Shown here one piece after another: positions 23,564 to 35,409 of a stretch of DNA of 64,000 nt. This stretch comes from Cliona cf. orientalis. Its lineage: Eukaryota; Porifera; Demospongiae; Clionaida; Clionaidae. How positions within the stretch are numbered: position 1 is the first letter of the stretch; every line of letters begins with the position of its first letter. Both the position numbers and the translations under genes were made by a program. The DNA lies in contig OZ005689.1 of the NCBI GenBank assembly GCA_963930775.1, positions 25,418,058 to 25,482,057 on the forward strand, in the 5' to 3' direction. The notes below the pieces were generated by a model. It was not told the origin of the DNA. It saw only the letters and a list, made by a program, of their open reading frames with translations, and searched no databases.

Positions 23564-23713
23564 ATGGCTATATTATATTATGTCATGATCAATATGCCAT
23601 GATGTTCATGCATGATGTATGATATACAATAAAAATTGTTTATGCATGATGTATGATATACAATAATTGCATGAACATCATGGCATATTGATCATGACAT
23701 ATAATATAGCCAT
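23564..23713. repeat. Near-perfect 150-bp palindrome
   Basis: The left arm atggctatattatattatgt and the right arm acatataatatagccat frame long complementary arms (tgatcaatatgccatgatgt / acatcatggcatattgatca). A direct repeat gcatgatgtatgatatacaa occurs twice in the central part (about 23609 and 23643). Confidence 0.9.
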
Positions 23714-23756
23714 TTTACAGTTGAAGTAAATATAATATTGTATCAATGGCATGATT

Positions 23757-24003
23757 GCTTTAAATTATTACGTCTGATACTTGGATAAATTGCTTAAACT
23801 CAATGGCACAGTTGCTTAAACTTCTGTCTGCTAACACTTCGAAAATTGCAATGATTAAACTTATTACGTCTGACACTTGGAAAGATGGCTTAAACTCAAT
23901 GGCAAGGTGATTACGTCTTACACTTGCTTAAACACGATGGCACACTGATTAAACTTATTACGTCTGACACTTGGAAAGATGGCTTAAACTCAACAGCAAG
24001 GTT
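23757..24003. repeat. Minisatellite, ~45-100-bp units
   Basis: Repeats of ttattacgtctgacacttgg and aaagatggcttaaactcaa occur at least four times, with unit length varying. Confidence 0.8.
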
Positions 24004-24009
24004 ATAATA

Positions 24010-25570
24010 TTATAATCTAATTGAAGGAAACCATATTTAACTGGCCACATCACAGTGCACGTTGTTGCATGTTTCCGAACAGAATTGTGTCATACAGAAC
24101 TCTATAATAGCTGTAAAGGTTATGTTATAGTTGAGCCCAGTGTATAAAACTTATTATACACTATACAAGCTATACTATTTTATACAGTATGATATATAAT
24201 TAGTATTATTATAGTTTTATACAAGTTATATAGTCATGGTCAGTTAGGGTGTAAATGATTAGTGTTATAATAATTATTATAATTATACAAAACTTGGAGG
24301 GATAATCACATTCTCTGTATATCCTTACACTTGCTTTTCTTGCTCCATAATTTACCTACTCGGAAAACAATCTTGTTCCTGTGTGCTATATTGTTGTACA
24401 CTAACCTTAGACATCATCCAATTGCGTTACAAATGGAGCCACACCTGCTATAAACTCGTTCCTGAGCTGACAATCGTAAAAAAAAAAAGTTGTTTTACTG
24501 TTTAGGCAAAGTAGCTAGCGATGAATAATTTATTCAGGGAGTGAACTTTATAGGTCAGTTAAGTTAACAATAATTATTGAGCGTTCAAGCTATCAACATT
24601 GTGAGCCACACTTGAGCTACATAGGGATAGAAATTTGTTGAGTAGGCGCCAGCGCACACTGCCCCACTGATGTATGTCGCATCATTTCACCATGGCAACA
24701 ATGTACAAGCCATGCGTATTATATAACAAATGGCATATCAGAAGATAAATCCAAGGTTGAACATGCAGCATCAATTGTCACCAAGGTGATAACAGCTAAT
24801 ATTACTATAATATTATACAAGCTCTTCGGAAAATAATTATTATCAGCCAGAGCTGTAAATACACTGTTAAAAATGGGGAGTTGTGATACACCCCTCCATG
24901 GGTTTATCGACTCACCCCAGGTGCTAGAGGTGTTCAATAAGCACCTTAAGGGTGTATTAACAACAGCAAACACCCAATATGGGTGTTAGAGTAGGTAGCA
25001 AAAGTGCAACACCTCAGGTGGGTGTTATTAGCACATCCACCAGGTGTACAAGCTATCATTATAGTGCAATAGAAGAGGTATAGCTAATATGTACTAATAA
25101 AACACTAGACTAGCCATACCGGTACATAGCAAGGCTATTATCCGTGGCATCTTAGTTTCTTTGACTCTGATGCGCACATCATAAGATTTTGCGGTTCGAC
25201 TGACTTTTAGGATCTTACGGGCCGTGGCTGCGTAGACCGATTTTAGTACTACCGTCTCGCGCAGTCAGACATTCCGCATAAGGGTCCGCTCCATTTAGTC
25301 TGGCGCGCCATGGCGTAGCCGATCCTTATTAAGGCCTTACTTAGCCTCGTCCCGACTCCTTTAAGTAAGTTAGACTCAATGTTGTGGGCGTGGTGATGCT
25401 GATGTGCGCTATTTAGAGTTCATTATGTCTGCAAGATCTTCAATGGTCTAGGAAACACTGTAGAGACTTAGTAAAGATCATCGATTATAATCAACGGTGA
25501 GTTGATTTGTCTATAGAATGAGGTATTTTTAACCTAGTCTGGCGGGCTAGCCCCTTCAAAAAAAGGGCGG
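24010..25570. other. Gene-free AT-rich stretch
   Basis: It holds a sequence at about 24296-24345 (ggataatcaca ... acttgcttttct) related to the foldback arm at 60560-60620. A repeat with GGTGTT words lies at 24857-25040. A short GC-richer stretch spans 25180-25345. No gene was recognised. Confidence 0.5.
24857..25040. repeat. Repeat with acactgttaaaaat start and (A)GGTGTT words, copy 1
   Basis: It starts acactgttaaaaat, as does 37517-37640, and is followed by multiple ggtgtt / aacacc words in both. This is a low-copy interspersed repeat within the window. Boundaries are uncertain. Confidence 0.5.
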
Positions 25571-25630
25571 AAGAATCTGGTGTCATCACTGTCCGAGTTA
25601 TTCCAATGCTTGCATGTGCAAGATTTGTTT

Positions 25631-25846
<216 letters not shown>

Positions 25847-26033
25847 CTCTACTTCTTTGGCCTCTGTGATGTAACCACTGAAAATACTTACCAGCCTTCT
25901 GCTGGTCAGTGTAGAAACTTGCGTGATAGAGTCTGCAACCAGGAATGGACGTATTTGGCCTGGAGCTCCCAGATTGTGATGTAGATTTTCCTGCCGAGAG
26001 TGTATCATGCAGAGACAAGGCCGAGGGAAAAGG

Positions 26034-26035
<2 letters not shown>

Positions 26036-26075
<40 letters not shown>

Positions 26076-26091
26076 GTGTGTGTGTGTGTGT
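26036..26091. repeat. (GT)n microsatellite left of the 307-bp TIR element
   Basis: GT repeats are interrupted once by acttg. The tract abuts the element at 26092. Confidence 0.95.
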
Positions 26092-26398
26092 CAAGGGGTG
26101 GTCACATATACCTGCTGTACTGACACCTGCGACCGGGATCAAAGTGAGATCAAGCGGTCAAGCTATAAAATTGGAGACGATCAAGCGATCAAGATGTCCA
26201 TTTGCACTGCTCAAATCAAGGTCAAGATGGGTCCTGTCTTTGACTCCACCCACGCCCCACCCACCCCCTGTTGGCAATCAACGGTCAAGGCTCTTTTAGC
26301 AGTGCGATCAGGCGATCAAGGTCCAAAAATGGCCCCAATCAAATTTTGATCCCGGTCGCGGGTGTAAGTACAGCAGGTATATATGTGACCACCCCTTG
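26092..26398. mobile_element. 307-bp TIR element inside a GT microsatellite
   Basis: The left end caaggggtggtcacatatac and the right end (inverse of caaggggtggtcacatatat) pair over about 45 bp, including ctgcgaccgggatcaaa. The element is flanked directly by GT tracts on both sides, so the target duplication is masked. The interior has repeated gatcaag words. No ORF is supported. Confidence 0.85.
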
Positions 26399-26466
26399 CG
26401 TGTGTGTGTGTGTGTGTGTACACGTGCATGTGTGTGTACACGTGCGTGTGTGTGTACACATACATG
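26399..26466. repeat. (GT)n microsatellite right of the 307-bp TIR element
   Basis: GT repeats are mixed with tacacgtgc units (acacgtgcatgtgtgtgtac). Confidence 0.9.
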
Positions 26467-26834
26467 TGTGCGCAAACCGCATTAATGACAGCTGGTTGGA
26501 ACGACAACCCCAACAAATAGTTAATCAGCACACTGATTGGATGCACTCCTGGCTGTATTAACTGACTCATCATGAGTATAGGCCGCAACCACCAGACCCT
26601 TCCTTCCTGGCTAGCCTGCCAGACTGATAAACAATGGGCTATCCCATTTTAATTAATGTAGGGGCACTACATAAACGCCTGTACTTACACCTGCTAAAGG
26701 TCAAGATCATGAGTCTTGACCCATCAATTTCTATATGTAGCTTAAATTGACCAGTTTCACGATTCTCATTGACCTCACCTTCACCCTGATCGTGATGGAA
26801 TACAGTTGCTTATGCAGTGTTCCCCACACTCCCT

Positions 26835-27163
26835 CCCCCCCCCCCCCCCCCATGCACCCCACAATGGAAGAGGAGATCAGTATACCCAGGCCCTTCAAGA
26901 TCGCGGAGGTCACATTACCATAGTGATTGTTTCAGGTTCAGTTCTATGGATAATGTGACCAGACATACACAAGCTATCGGAATCAAACAACAATGGTGGT
27001 CATAGTATTGATAGTGTGTGTTTGAATGGCTTTGAAAGGGGGGGGGGGGACACATCGATGTTGGTGCACGAGATGGATGGTCATGTACATGTACAGTGCA
27101 ACATATGCACAAAATATATTGTATGCCTACCTCCTCTTGCATGTACCAACCCCCCCCCCCCCC
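26835..27163. repeat. Cluster of homopolymer C/G tracts
   Basis: C tracts lie at 26835-26851 (17 C) and 27150-27163 (14 C), and a G tract at 27038-27049 (12 G). The G-rich strands could form quadruplex or triplex structures. ORFs across them give poly-Pro artefacts. Confidence 0.85.
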
Positions 27164-27449
27164 ATACGAGAACTACAATATAGCTACATGTACATGTATA
27201 ATATTATTATGTATGTACAGCTCTCTTTCCACCAAACCTCTTCCTATCATACACCATGTATTTATACAATGTCATGCACACACGAGATTACAGTGAACTG
27301 ATGCATATGTTTGCCTTCAACCTCAAGACTGTACACACCAAACTAGCAGGACTCACCATTAATACGTAGATACTCACACATGCACACATCAAGTGTATTA
27401 TATAAAATTAATACCAGTCATACAATCAAAATTTATCTGGTATTATTTT

Positions 27450-30400
27450 TCAATAATTAATGATGGAAAATGGCATGATAACTACATTATCATGTGGAAA
27501 ACATCTGGGTTTGCGTACATGAACAGGTAGGTGTAATGAAAGTTGCTGGTGGAAGAAAAAAGCATCATTTCTCAGTGAATGTAGTTTGTAGCAATGAAAA
27601 TGACTGGAGTATGATGTGCTAAAGCAACTACCCTTGAGTACTACAGTAGATCCATTGATGACTTGAATTGTATCAATTAGTAAGATCTGTGGCAAGTCAT
27701 CAGCAACAGCATATACAACTCCAGCACCTCGCTTGAACTCCACACCATCGATAATTACCCATTTAGATCTGAGAATAATGGTAATTAAATTTTAATTTAA
27801 TTTGTAATAATTAGTGGTCAATTAGGAACATACTCGTATGCACTAGCGACTGGGATTTCCAATTCCGCTTCGAGCACTGCTGCAACTACTGCAGAGCCTG
27901 TAGAAGAACAATTACTACTATCACGAAGTACATGTATATAATATTATGACATTGTGCGTTTATATACATGTAGTACACACGTGTATAATAATATCACTCA
28001 TACACACCTGGTCCAACGGTGAGATTTGCTTGCTCTTGGGCACAACTGTTGTAGCATTGTAGCTGTTGGTGTCTCATTGCTAGAGAATAGGGAATATTGA
28101 TGAAATTTCCCATTGACTGTGCCAAAGTCTTGAAATACGCATGCTTCGCCTCATATCTCATAGTCCAGTGTCGAACTAGAGGACCGTACCTACATGTACA
28201 TGTATTGCATTACATAGCACTCACACTATCATGATATATTGAGCACCTACTCAATCATGAGGCGAGGCATGTGCACCATAAAATGCATCTTAGGGATGAT
28301 ACTCCAACCTGGATAAAGAAGCTGAAATTGCTCATGGTGGTCACAGACAAGTGCAGCTAGATATGCCGCATCGTCTTCTGTAATTCGTGGAGAAAAGAGG
28401 ATATCCACAATTTCCATCATTCTCAAGTAGTTCATCCACCGCTCATCTTCTTCTGGCACCAACTCACCAACAACCAGAGGTAAAATGCGAGCTAGTAGCC
28501 ACATTTGTGCCGCTACAGGTTAACATTATTGTAGTATTCTTACGTATACATGTATTACATGTACGCAAAGATAATACCTGACTGATTTAGAGTATGTCCA
28601 GAGTTGGAAATCTTGTGTTCATCCAAAGGAGTAGGTCGGTCTTTTGTCTCCATATATCCCAGCTCTATTGTGGCAAGTCGTGAGTTAAGCACATCCACAG
28701 AGAAGTAATGTTCTTGAGTGATCATTTCCAGGAGCATAACTTTTACTTCATATTGTAGTGCTCCCTCCAATAGATCATGCATTATATCCGGAAGGAGGCC
28801 TCCTTCACATACATGAAAGTAACTGAAATATGGGATAGTGGTGCATACATGTACATGTATATGATTTGGTGTGCATTATTAAGAATTATTCACTCTCTCC
28901 ATTAACGTATGACAATTCTGCATGCATGTATACTTGATTCTGTGGAGTTCTGCAAACATCGGCCCAACAAGCTTAATGTAGAATGTAGGAATGGGGAGGT
29001 TTTGGTGTAATTATAGCCCCTGCCTAAACCATACCCTGGATCACGCCTCGAAATCTTACCCACACTGCATGATCACTAGTTTTAGTTGCTGATATGATTA
29101 TTACCATGTGCAGACATGTACTAAACTACAATGACATGAATATTATACCTGAGCTCATTCAAAATTGAATCTCTGTTCACACCATAGTCCCTGGAAGCGT
29201 CGGCCCTTCCTGAACTGATTTCATCACAGTGTGTAATATGGGCAGCTTTGGTCCTCAATTCAAATTCTTCCTCTCTGAACTACACGTACATGTATATGTA
29301 TATGAAATGATTAGAGTATCTCAATTACACATTACACACTATATGGCCTTCAAACCTTGGAACTCATATCTCTAGTAGCCATACAGTGCCGGCAACACCT
29401 GTATGCTGTACAACTTTCCTTGAAACCTCCAAGTGCCAGGCTACCGAGGTTGTCAGCAGATATGGCTGCTAATGTACCAAATAGCACTTTTTGTGTCCCT
29501 TGGATAGTAAAAGCAAATCCCTTTTCCTAGAGTGTGTAGACATCAGCATTATTCATGCAGCTAGCCAGATCGAATTCTAAATGTTATCATACATGTACGT
29601 TGTATGTGGCATTCCAGATCTACTATCTACACGTACAATGTACATGCATAATATGCCATCAAGATTAACACTCACAAGCTTCTTTATATCATCAACAAAC
29701 GGTCGAAGCACTGCATCCATGCCATACATAGAGAGATGTTTGTGCTTGACAATGGCAACAAGCTGGATAGTAGAAAGCTTAGAACGATATTTTGGTTGCA
29801 CATTCCCAAGGGTGAAGTAAAAGATACCTGAACACAATAAATGGTGAATAATCACAGGTATGAGGAGGTTGGTCATGGATTCCAATTAGAGTACATTTGC
29901 CATAGGCTGCAACGTATGAACGTATGCCCACACAACCCAGGTCAACCTGCTGAAACACATGATGCCTGATAATTACATGCACATTCCATAACCAACCTCC
30001 TCTGCCTTGTACCCAGGCCCTTCAAAAGGGCCTAGTACACACTGCGGGCACATGTGCCAGGGGATCCCACAAAGAGTAGGGTGATTGGATGCTATTGTAT
30101 ACTCTCTATTTATCATCCATAGAACTGCGAGTCATGCAAACCCACACTATGGTAACGCAACCAGTTGCTATAGAGACCCCAGCGCATGCATACGCAGTGT
30201 GTACCAGGCCCTTTGTCCTCCTCTACTTGAAGGGCACGGGTAGGAGGCTAGAGTATAGGCTATAACTTACTGATTTTGTGAATTTTACGTCGTGATCCAA
30301 GAGGATTACAAACTTCTAGGTCATCAAAATAGAAAAAGACTTGAAGCGTATTTGATTGGAGGGAGAAAAGCGGATGCGAATGGTATACTTTGCCATCACA

Positions 30401-31399
30401 AAAATCTTCTAAAGTGTCAGATCCTGAATAGTGCACACTATTAATCTGCATAGTTGAAATCGCATTTTTGTAATTGAGACTAAAAGCACATTAAGTATAA
30501 CCGAGGTGATCTTTGTCTTACCTTGTCCAGAAAATGGTCTCTCTGAAGGAGTGTGTGGAGAGTGTCAATCACCGAAACATAGAACATTTCATCTTTCTTT
30601 CCATACACGTCTTTCACCGAGACATATGCGAGTAGGTTCCTACATGTATGTACATGTACACTGTATGTAAATGGTCAGACAAAACTAAAATTCCATTGGT
30701 ACATGTATGTACATGTACACTGTATGTAAATGGTCAGACAAAACTAAAATTAAGACTTACAACTAAGTTAAAGTGCTGCCGATAGAACTTTAACTGCTGA
30801 TACTGGGTTTCAAGGCCCTGGAAAGGGCGACCAAATATCCCATCCCGTGAAAAGAGCGGCTGAAGCCCATCAACAGCTGCCTGAGACACACCAGATTGCA
30901 ACAGTTGTTGGTGCACTTGAGAATGAAGAGCATCAAGCTGACTTTGCATCAAATTGGTGACTCCTTCAATCACCCCTTGTAAAGCAGCTTGAGTGATCAT
31001 ATGCTTCTCCTTAAGCCCCATGAGGAACATTGCAGCATTTCTCTGACTTGGTTGAATGCATGTGCCACTCATTTCCCAGGTTGTATCAGTGTCGCCATCA
31101 CCATCAGCACCATCCTCATCTTCACCATCATCACCACCAGCTCTTGTCGGATCATTATGAACATCGCCACCATCCTGCTGTAGTTCCAAACTGGAGTCAC
31201 CACCATGATAACTATAAACATGGTTACGAAAGGACCGGAAACTAGAGAAGGATCTGAGGCATCCATCAAGTCCACATGTAATTGAAAATCCAGGTTGATG
31301 GGAGTGAAATAGTTGAACATGTTTCAAATAATCAGTGAGATTCATGTTCAAATTGATAGTCCTTTCAGGTGGACACAGTGGACAAATCAGTCTAGGCAT
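27450..31399 (-). CDS. 11-exon C2H2 zinc-finger / transposase-like protein, ~818 aa, one frameshift
   Basis: Exons on the minus strand with GT-AG ends and matching phases: 31399-30761, 30639-30522, 30445-30271, 29827-29676, 29526-29356, 29279-29149, 28822-28578, 28512-28251, 28189-28008, 27897-27834, 27768-27450. Exon 1 encodes a CPLC zinc motif and a C2H2 finger (CGLDGCLRSF...HVYSYH), then an acidic region. The middle exons have IFYFTLGNVQPKYRSKLSTI, ISADNLGSLALGGFKES and YRCCRHCMATRD. The later exons have GLLPDIMHDLLEGALQYEVK, GWSIIPKMHFMVHMPRLMIE and GPLVRHWTMRYEAKHAYFK. These motifs belong to a widespread, often multicopy animal family of unknown function with transposase-like features. 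The only break seen is in exon 2 (118 nt, one base out of phase): EPTRICLGERRVWK is followed in another frame by KDEMFYVSVIDTLHTLLQR. The start ATG directly follows tgcag, so a non-coding 5' exon upstream is likely. Confidence 0.85.
29996..30247. mobile_element. MITE in intron 3 of the C2H2/transposase-like gene
   Basis: The ends cctcctctgcc and ggtaggagg pair. They are followed inward by inverted blocks around aggcccttcaaaagggcct and gtacacactgcg. No clear target duplication was seen. Confidence 0.7.
30640..30751. repeat. Perfect tandem duplication (period 60) in intron 1
   Basis: tacatgtatgtacatgtaca, then ctgtatgtaaatggtcagac and aaaactaaaatt, occur at 30641 and again 60 bp later, essentially identical. 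It lies between exons 1 and 2 and does not alter the splice sites. Confidence 0.85.
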
Positions 31400-31420
31400 C
31401 TGCAGGGGTCATTACAGTAA

Positions 31421-31690
31421 TGCACCTATCAATGTATTGCCCCTATCAATGTATTACCGCACCTACCACCCCAGGCAAAAGGTGGGGATCTGATTGTATT
31501 TGACCAATAAACATGCCCTGAATCAGGGGGATTTGATCAATATTTATGGATAGTAGGGGGGAATATACAGTCCTAATGGGGGATTTGATCCAAGCATTCG
31601 CTCCAGAGGAGAGATAATTGATTTCACATAGGTCAAATCCCCCACCCTTGCCCATGGGGTGGTACCTGGGGCAATACATTGATAGGTGCA
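31421..31690. mobile_element. 270-bp MITE, TSD TAA
   Basis: The ends tgcacctatcaatgtattgc and its inverse (gcaatacattgataggtgca) are flanked by taa on both sides (31418-31420 and 31691-31693). A 3-bp TAA/TTA target fits the PIF/Harbinger group. It sits just upstream of the start exon of the gene ending at 31399. An internal partial repeat of the left TIR (ctatcaatgtatt) follows the terminus. Confidence 0.88.
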
Positions 31691-31693
31691 TAA

Positions 31694-32508
31694 TGATGTG
31701 TACAACTATTAAATAATATGTAAAATGCTGGGCTAGCAACATATAACTCAAGTATGGTATTTGGTTGCTTGCCTCATGCTGCAGACTTCAAATGTCGGTG
31801 TGCTCTAATTAGATAACGAGGTACGAGCTATCTGATCTACAGTCCAGTGACTATTTTCACTAATGATAGACGAGTCTACCGATATTTCTGTGCTAAAGCA
31901 ACTTGTGCTAGTAGGAAGATATCTGACTGACGAGACTGCGAAAACGTCCTTTTTATCACAGGTATTCCAAATGGCACAGCTGAAACAATAGAGGGAGCAA
32001 TGCTTACATATATGTGATAAAGCACTTCAAGTTACAAGGCTGTGTGCATTGAGGCTGCAGTCATGACAGGAAGAGTATCTGGAGTTGCTGAGACTAACAC
32101 ATAGCCCTACTGTTCATTGTGTTAATCGCAGGCTGGCATTAGCTGCAGCTCATGCTTAAGATACAATAACTTACCTTCAGCAGTTTAAATCTATCCTCCA
32201 ATCACTGTTTTACTTCTATCAGAACAGTGCAGTGCGAACGGCATATCTCCATGCTATTCAAGAGCTCCTAAATGACCCACAGATCAAATGTAAACAAGCA
32301 AAAGATGTGCGTTGATAACGCTATTAAAGCTTTGATACATAGCCTTCCTTGTTTGATTAGTCTTCTCAGTGCAGTTAAGGACTGTCTCACCTGTGTTCAT
32401 CCATGAATATGCACATTTTCAGGAGCGCTAATACTAGTGCTTGTGTGGCATTTGATTACTGATCATGATATTGAAATTGAAGCCCAACTCTAGTACTCTC
32501 ATAATATG
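31694..32508. other. Gap without recognisable gene
   Basis: No frame or repeat could be supported in this stretch apart from ordinary AT-rich sequence. Confidence 0.5.
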
Positions 32509-32831
32509 CATAGTTGCCAAGTGTCCCGGTTTGGCCGGGACAGTCCCGGTTTTTGGCCCTATGTCCCGGTTGTGTCCCGGTTTACCTAATTTTGCAGCAT
32601 TGTCCCGGAATCCAGCTCGATTGCACAAATGGAGGTGTGGCACAAGCATAAACTCAGTATACTATCGAATTTCAGTCCGTATATCTCGATGTTTAGTGGG
32701 TGTGGCAATATATAATCGGCCGAAAGTGGGTGTGGTCATCCGAAAGTGGGCGTGGTCAATAAAATTTCGCGCGCGTTAATTCTATATTGGTTGTTGTCCC
32801 GGTCTCTCCTCTCATAAACTTGGCAACTATG
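32509..32831. mobile_element. 323-bp MITE with TCCCGGTTT repeats, TSD AATATG
   Basis: The TIR is catagttgccaag and its inverse. aatatg flanks both sides (32503-32508 and 32832-32837). The left subterminal region carries at least five tcccggt words, and one near the right end. No ORF is supported. Confidence 0.9.
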
Positions 32832-32948
32832 AATATGAAACAGTAAACCACAAATATCTAAAAAATTAAGCAGTATAACCGCGATTAACCACACCCTCTG
32901 AAACACTAGTTGTAGTTTTCCAACATGGTTCCTGTCAGATTTTTGTTA

Positions 32949-33648
32949 CCTTAAGTACTCAGGCGCATTAAGGCATGGGACATGCAATTTTGTGTCAAAA
33001 ATATGGTGATACAAAACTCACTGTATCTGGAAAAGTCTTTGAGATGTATATCAGACTTGGTTCTTTTATTGTTGGTACCTTAATCTAATTTAGGACCAAA
33101 TTGGTTACCATAGCAACCAGTCCTGTGGGCATGGCAACCAAAAACGGCACCCGGTGTTTACAAACAAAAATCGCGAATTCCGGAACAGAAGATGACCTTA
33201 GTTTCTCTCCTAACTTCGTAAGATAGTTAAATAGATGCTAGAGTATCTCAAACTATCTAGGAGGATGGATAAAAGGCTTGTTCTTGAGCGAGGTGTCGAC
33301 TTGTGTGCTCAACAAGCACCAAAATCCACTGCTAGTTCATGTATTTCTTGTTACCGCTCACCTACAAGCAATCAGATCCACTTCTCCCAGATGAATCTAT
33401 GAAGCAGAGGTATCTAACGTTCTGATGAGTCGCTTTTTACAGCCATTAACTATCGTCTTCTGTTCCGGAAATCGATCAGTAGCTTCTTGACTGCTAGCTG
33501 CCTCACCACTCAATGCAAAACATGGTGAGAGAGCACGTGCACGCTCGTTAATGACATGCTAATTAGATGCAAATGATATTCATGAGCGGAAACGGCCGAT
33601 ATGCGCGAAATTGTACTCCCATGCCTTAGTGTACCTGAGTAGAGAAGG
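32949..33648. mobile_element. 700-bp non-autonomous TIR element, TSD TTA
   Basis: The ends pair as CCTTnnnTACTCAGG followed by cattaaggcatggga (left) and cactaaggcatggga (right complement). tta flanks both sides (32946-32948 and 33649-33651). The 3-bp TTA target fits the PIF/Harbinger group. No transposase frame is present. Confidence 0.8.
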
Positions 33649-34170
33649 TTAAATCTAAGATGCTTTTCTTGATTTTCACTGAGGGATATTCAACATCGTG
33701 GTAAGAAAAAAATCGCAAAAACGCCAATACAGCTACCCTGACGGCACGATCTTTCGCACACGCCCACAAAGCGGAGCGAGCAGTCAACTTATCCCTCGGC
33801 AGATCCTCGATAAATATCTCCAAGTTTAGCTTTCAACCATTCAAACTGTGAAATACCCCCTGGAACAATGTTGGAACTTGCAGACAAAAAAAATCGCTTG
33901 AATACTGCAGCTATACGGCTACGCAGCCGTGGCTTGTACTATGCCACTATCAGGTGACGTCACGTCTAACCGCAAATTGGCCACAAATTTGCACGCTAAG
34001 TGGCCGTTAGTATGGCGCGCACGATAAGACTTGAGACAGTCCTTAAACACACTGAGTTGACCAAGAAGCATCAGAGAATGGTGAGCCTACTGCTCATGGG
34101 CTATACAAGTTTATGAAGTGCTACAGGTTTGTGGCTACTGCTTTTTTGTTATCTGATGTTCTTCCTCACC

Positions 34171-34700
34171 TTAGTCGCCTTTCAAAAATCTTTCAGAAAG
34201 TAGATGTTGATCTGTCACTGAAGTTTTCAATTGATTTCTTAGTTCCGCTTTAATGTGATTCATTGCCGAAAATGCACCCTCGCATTTGGCAGTGCTCACA
34301 GGAATGAGTGCACCAATTACAGTTAACTTGGCCAGTTGAGGAAACATATCACATAGTGATTGGTCAGTGCTCAAAAGCTTGGAGATCTGACGCATTGTTT
34401 CAGATGCAGTTATTTTTGGTGAGCTTTTTGAAGCCTTCCCACTCACTAGTAAACTGCTCGGCAGCATAGGTAGTTGAGAGACTTTTCACCTCATCCTGGC
34501 CATATAGTGTCAGCTGTTCATCAGATGGTAATTTTTGTGGATCAAAGATACTAAAAGCACCTAGTAGTTCTACATGTGGGAAGCGATTTCGAAATTTATT
34601 GATAAGAGCATCAATGAAGTTTACTTGAATGCCTGATTTATAAGCCTCCTTTTGGGCACTAGTAACAGTTGCATCAATGGCAGTCTTTCAACTCCGTAGA
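34171..34700 (-). pseudogene. hAT/ZNF862-like C-terminal region
   Basis: On the minus strand one frame gives INKFRNRFPHVELLGAFSIF and DPQKLPSDEQLTLYGQDEVK to about 34440. After a frameshift it continues FPQLAKLTVIGALIPVSTAK, CEGAFSAMNHIKAELRNQLK and a stop at 34171. The CEGAFSAMNHIK block is the hAT dimerisation domain. Upstream coding signal fades above ~34760. The N-terminal half of the same type of protein lies at 41105-41800 on the same strand, but the central domain is absent from the window. Whether the two ever belonged to one gene is unknown. Confidence 0.7.
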
Positions 34701-35409
34701 AAGAACCTCATCAAGTTTACTCAGGTTGGGCCAGCAGTGTCCTTGTACTTGCTGTTAGTATCAATGGTGGTTTGCAGATAAGGCTATATCAACACTTGAT
34801 TGTTTAATGCGAGTAAGTATTGAGGGACCACCCTTGGCACAGTTTAATTTGAACGAGCTGCTGATATCTGGGGTGGCGTGCGTAATCGGAGACTGTCCAT
34901 TGGACATTCAACTTCAACCTCATCTAGTTAAACTTGAGATACTGTCTTCACTATAATGTACATTATGAACAATAATAGTATGACATTGTGCATTGTATGT
35001 TATGATACAATCTGTGATGAAATTTAATATTACTGATTACAGTAGTCTTTACATGCACATGCGTACGTGTCCGAAGACAAGTTCTTGTTTCTCCCACTCT
35101 GTAAAAAAAAATCCTAGCTAGAACACTGTAATTATATCAAATATACAATAACTATAACTCGTATATTATTATATATCCTGATTCACCCTTGTATCCTAGG
35201 CAACAGGGGTGTTATAACTAAAATATTGACCTCCCTCAGGCACTTATAATCCCTTGTGAGCACAATAGTGCACTGCAATGATAACATTATTATGGTATGT
35301 CAATGACGTGTTTTATGCACGGAACACTTTAAAGGCAGATGATGATATTATCAGTGATAATGTTATTAGCTATGTACCAGCTTGCCAAGAGTATATACAT
35401 GCTATAGCT

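Noticed and set aside
29779-29982. Exon reading VDLGCVGIRSYVAAYG
   Set aside because: It lies in intron 3 of the minus-strand gene; the phase of the flanking exons joins without it.
31030-31245. His-rich plus-strand frame
   Set aside because: It is a shadow of the acidic Asp/Gly-rich stretch of exon 1 of the minus-strand gene.
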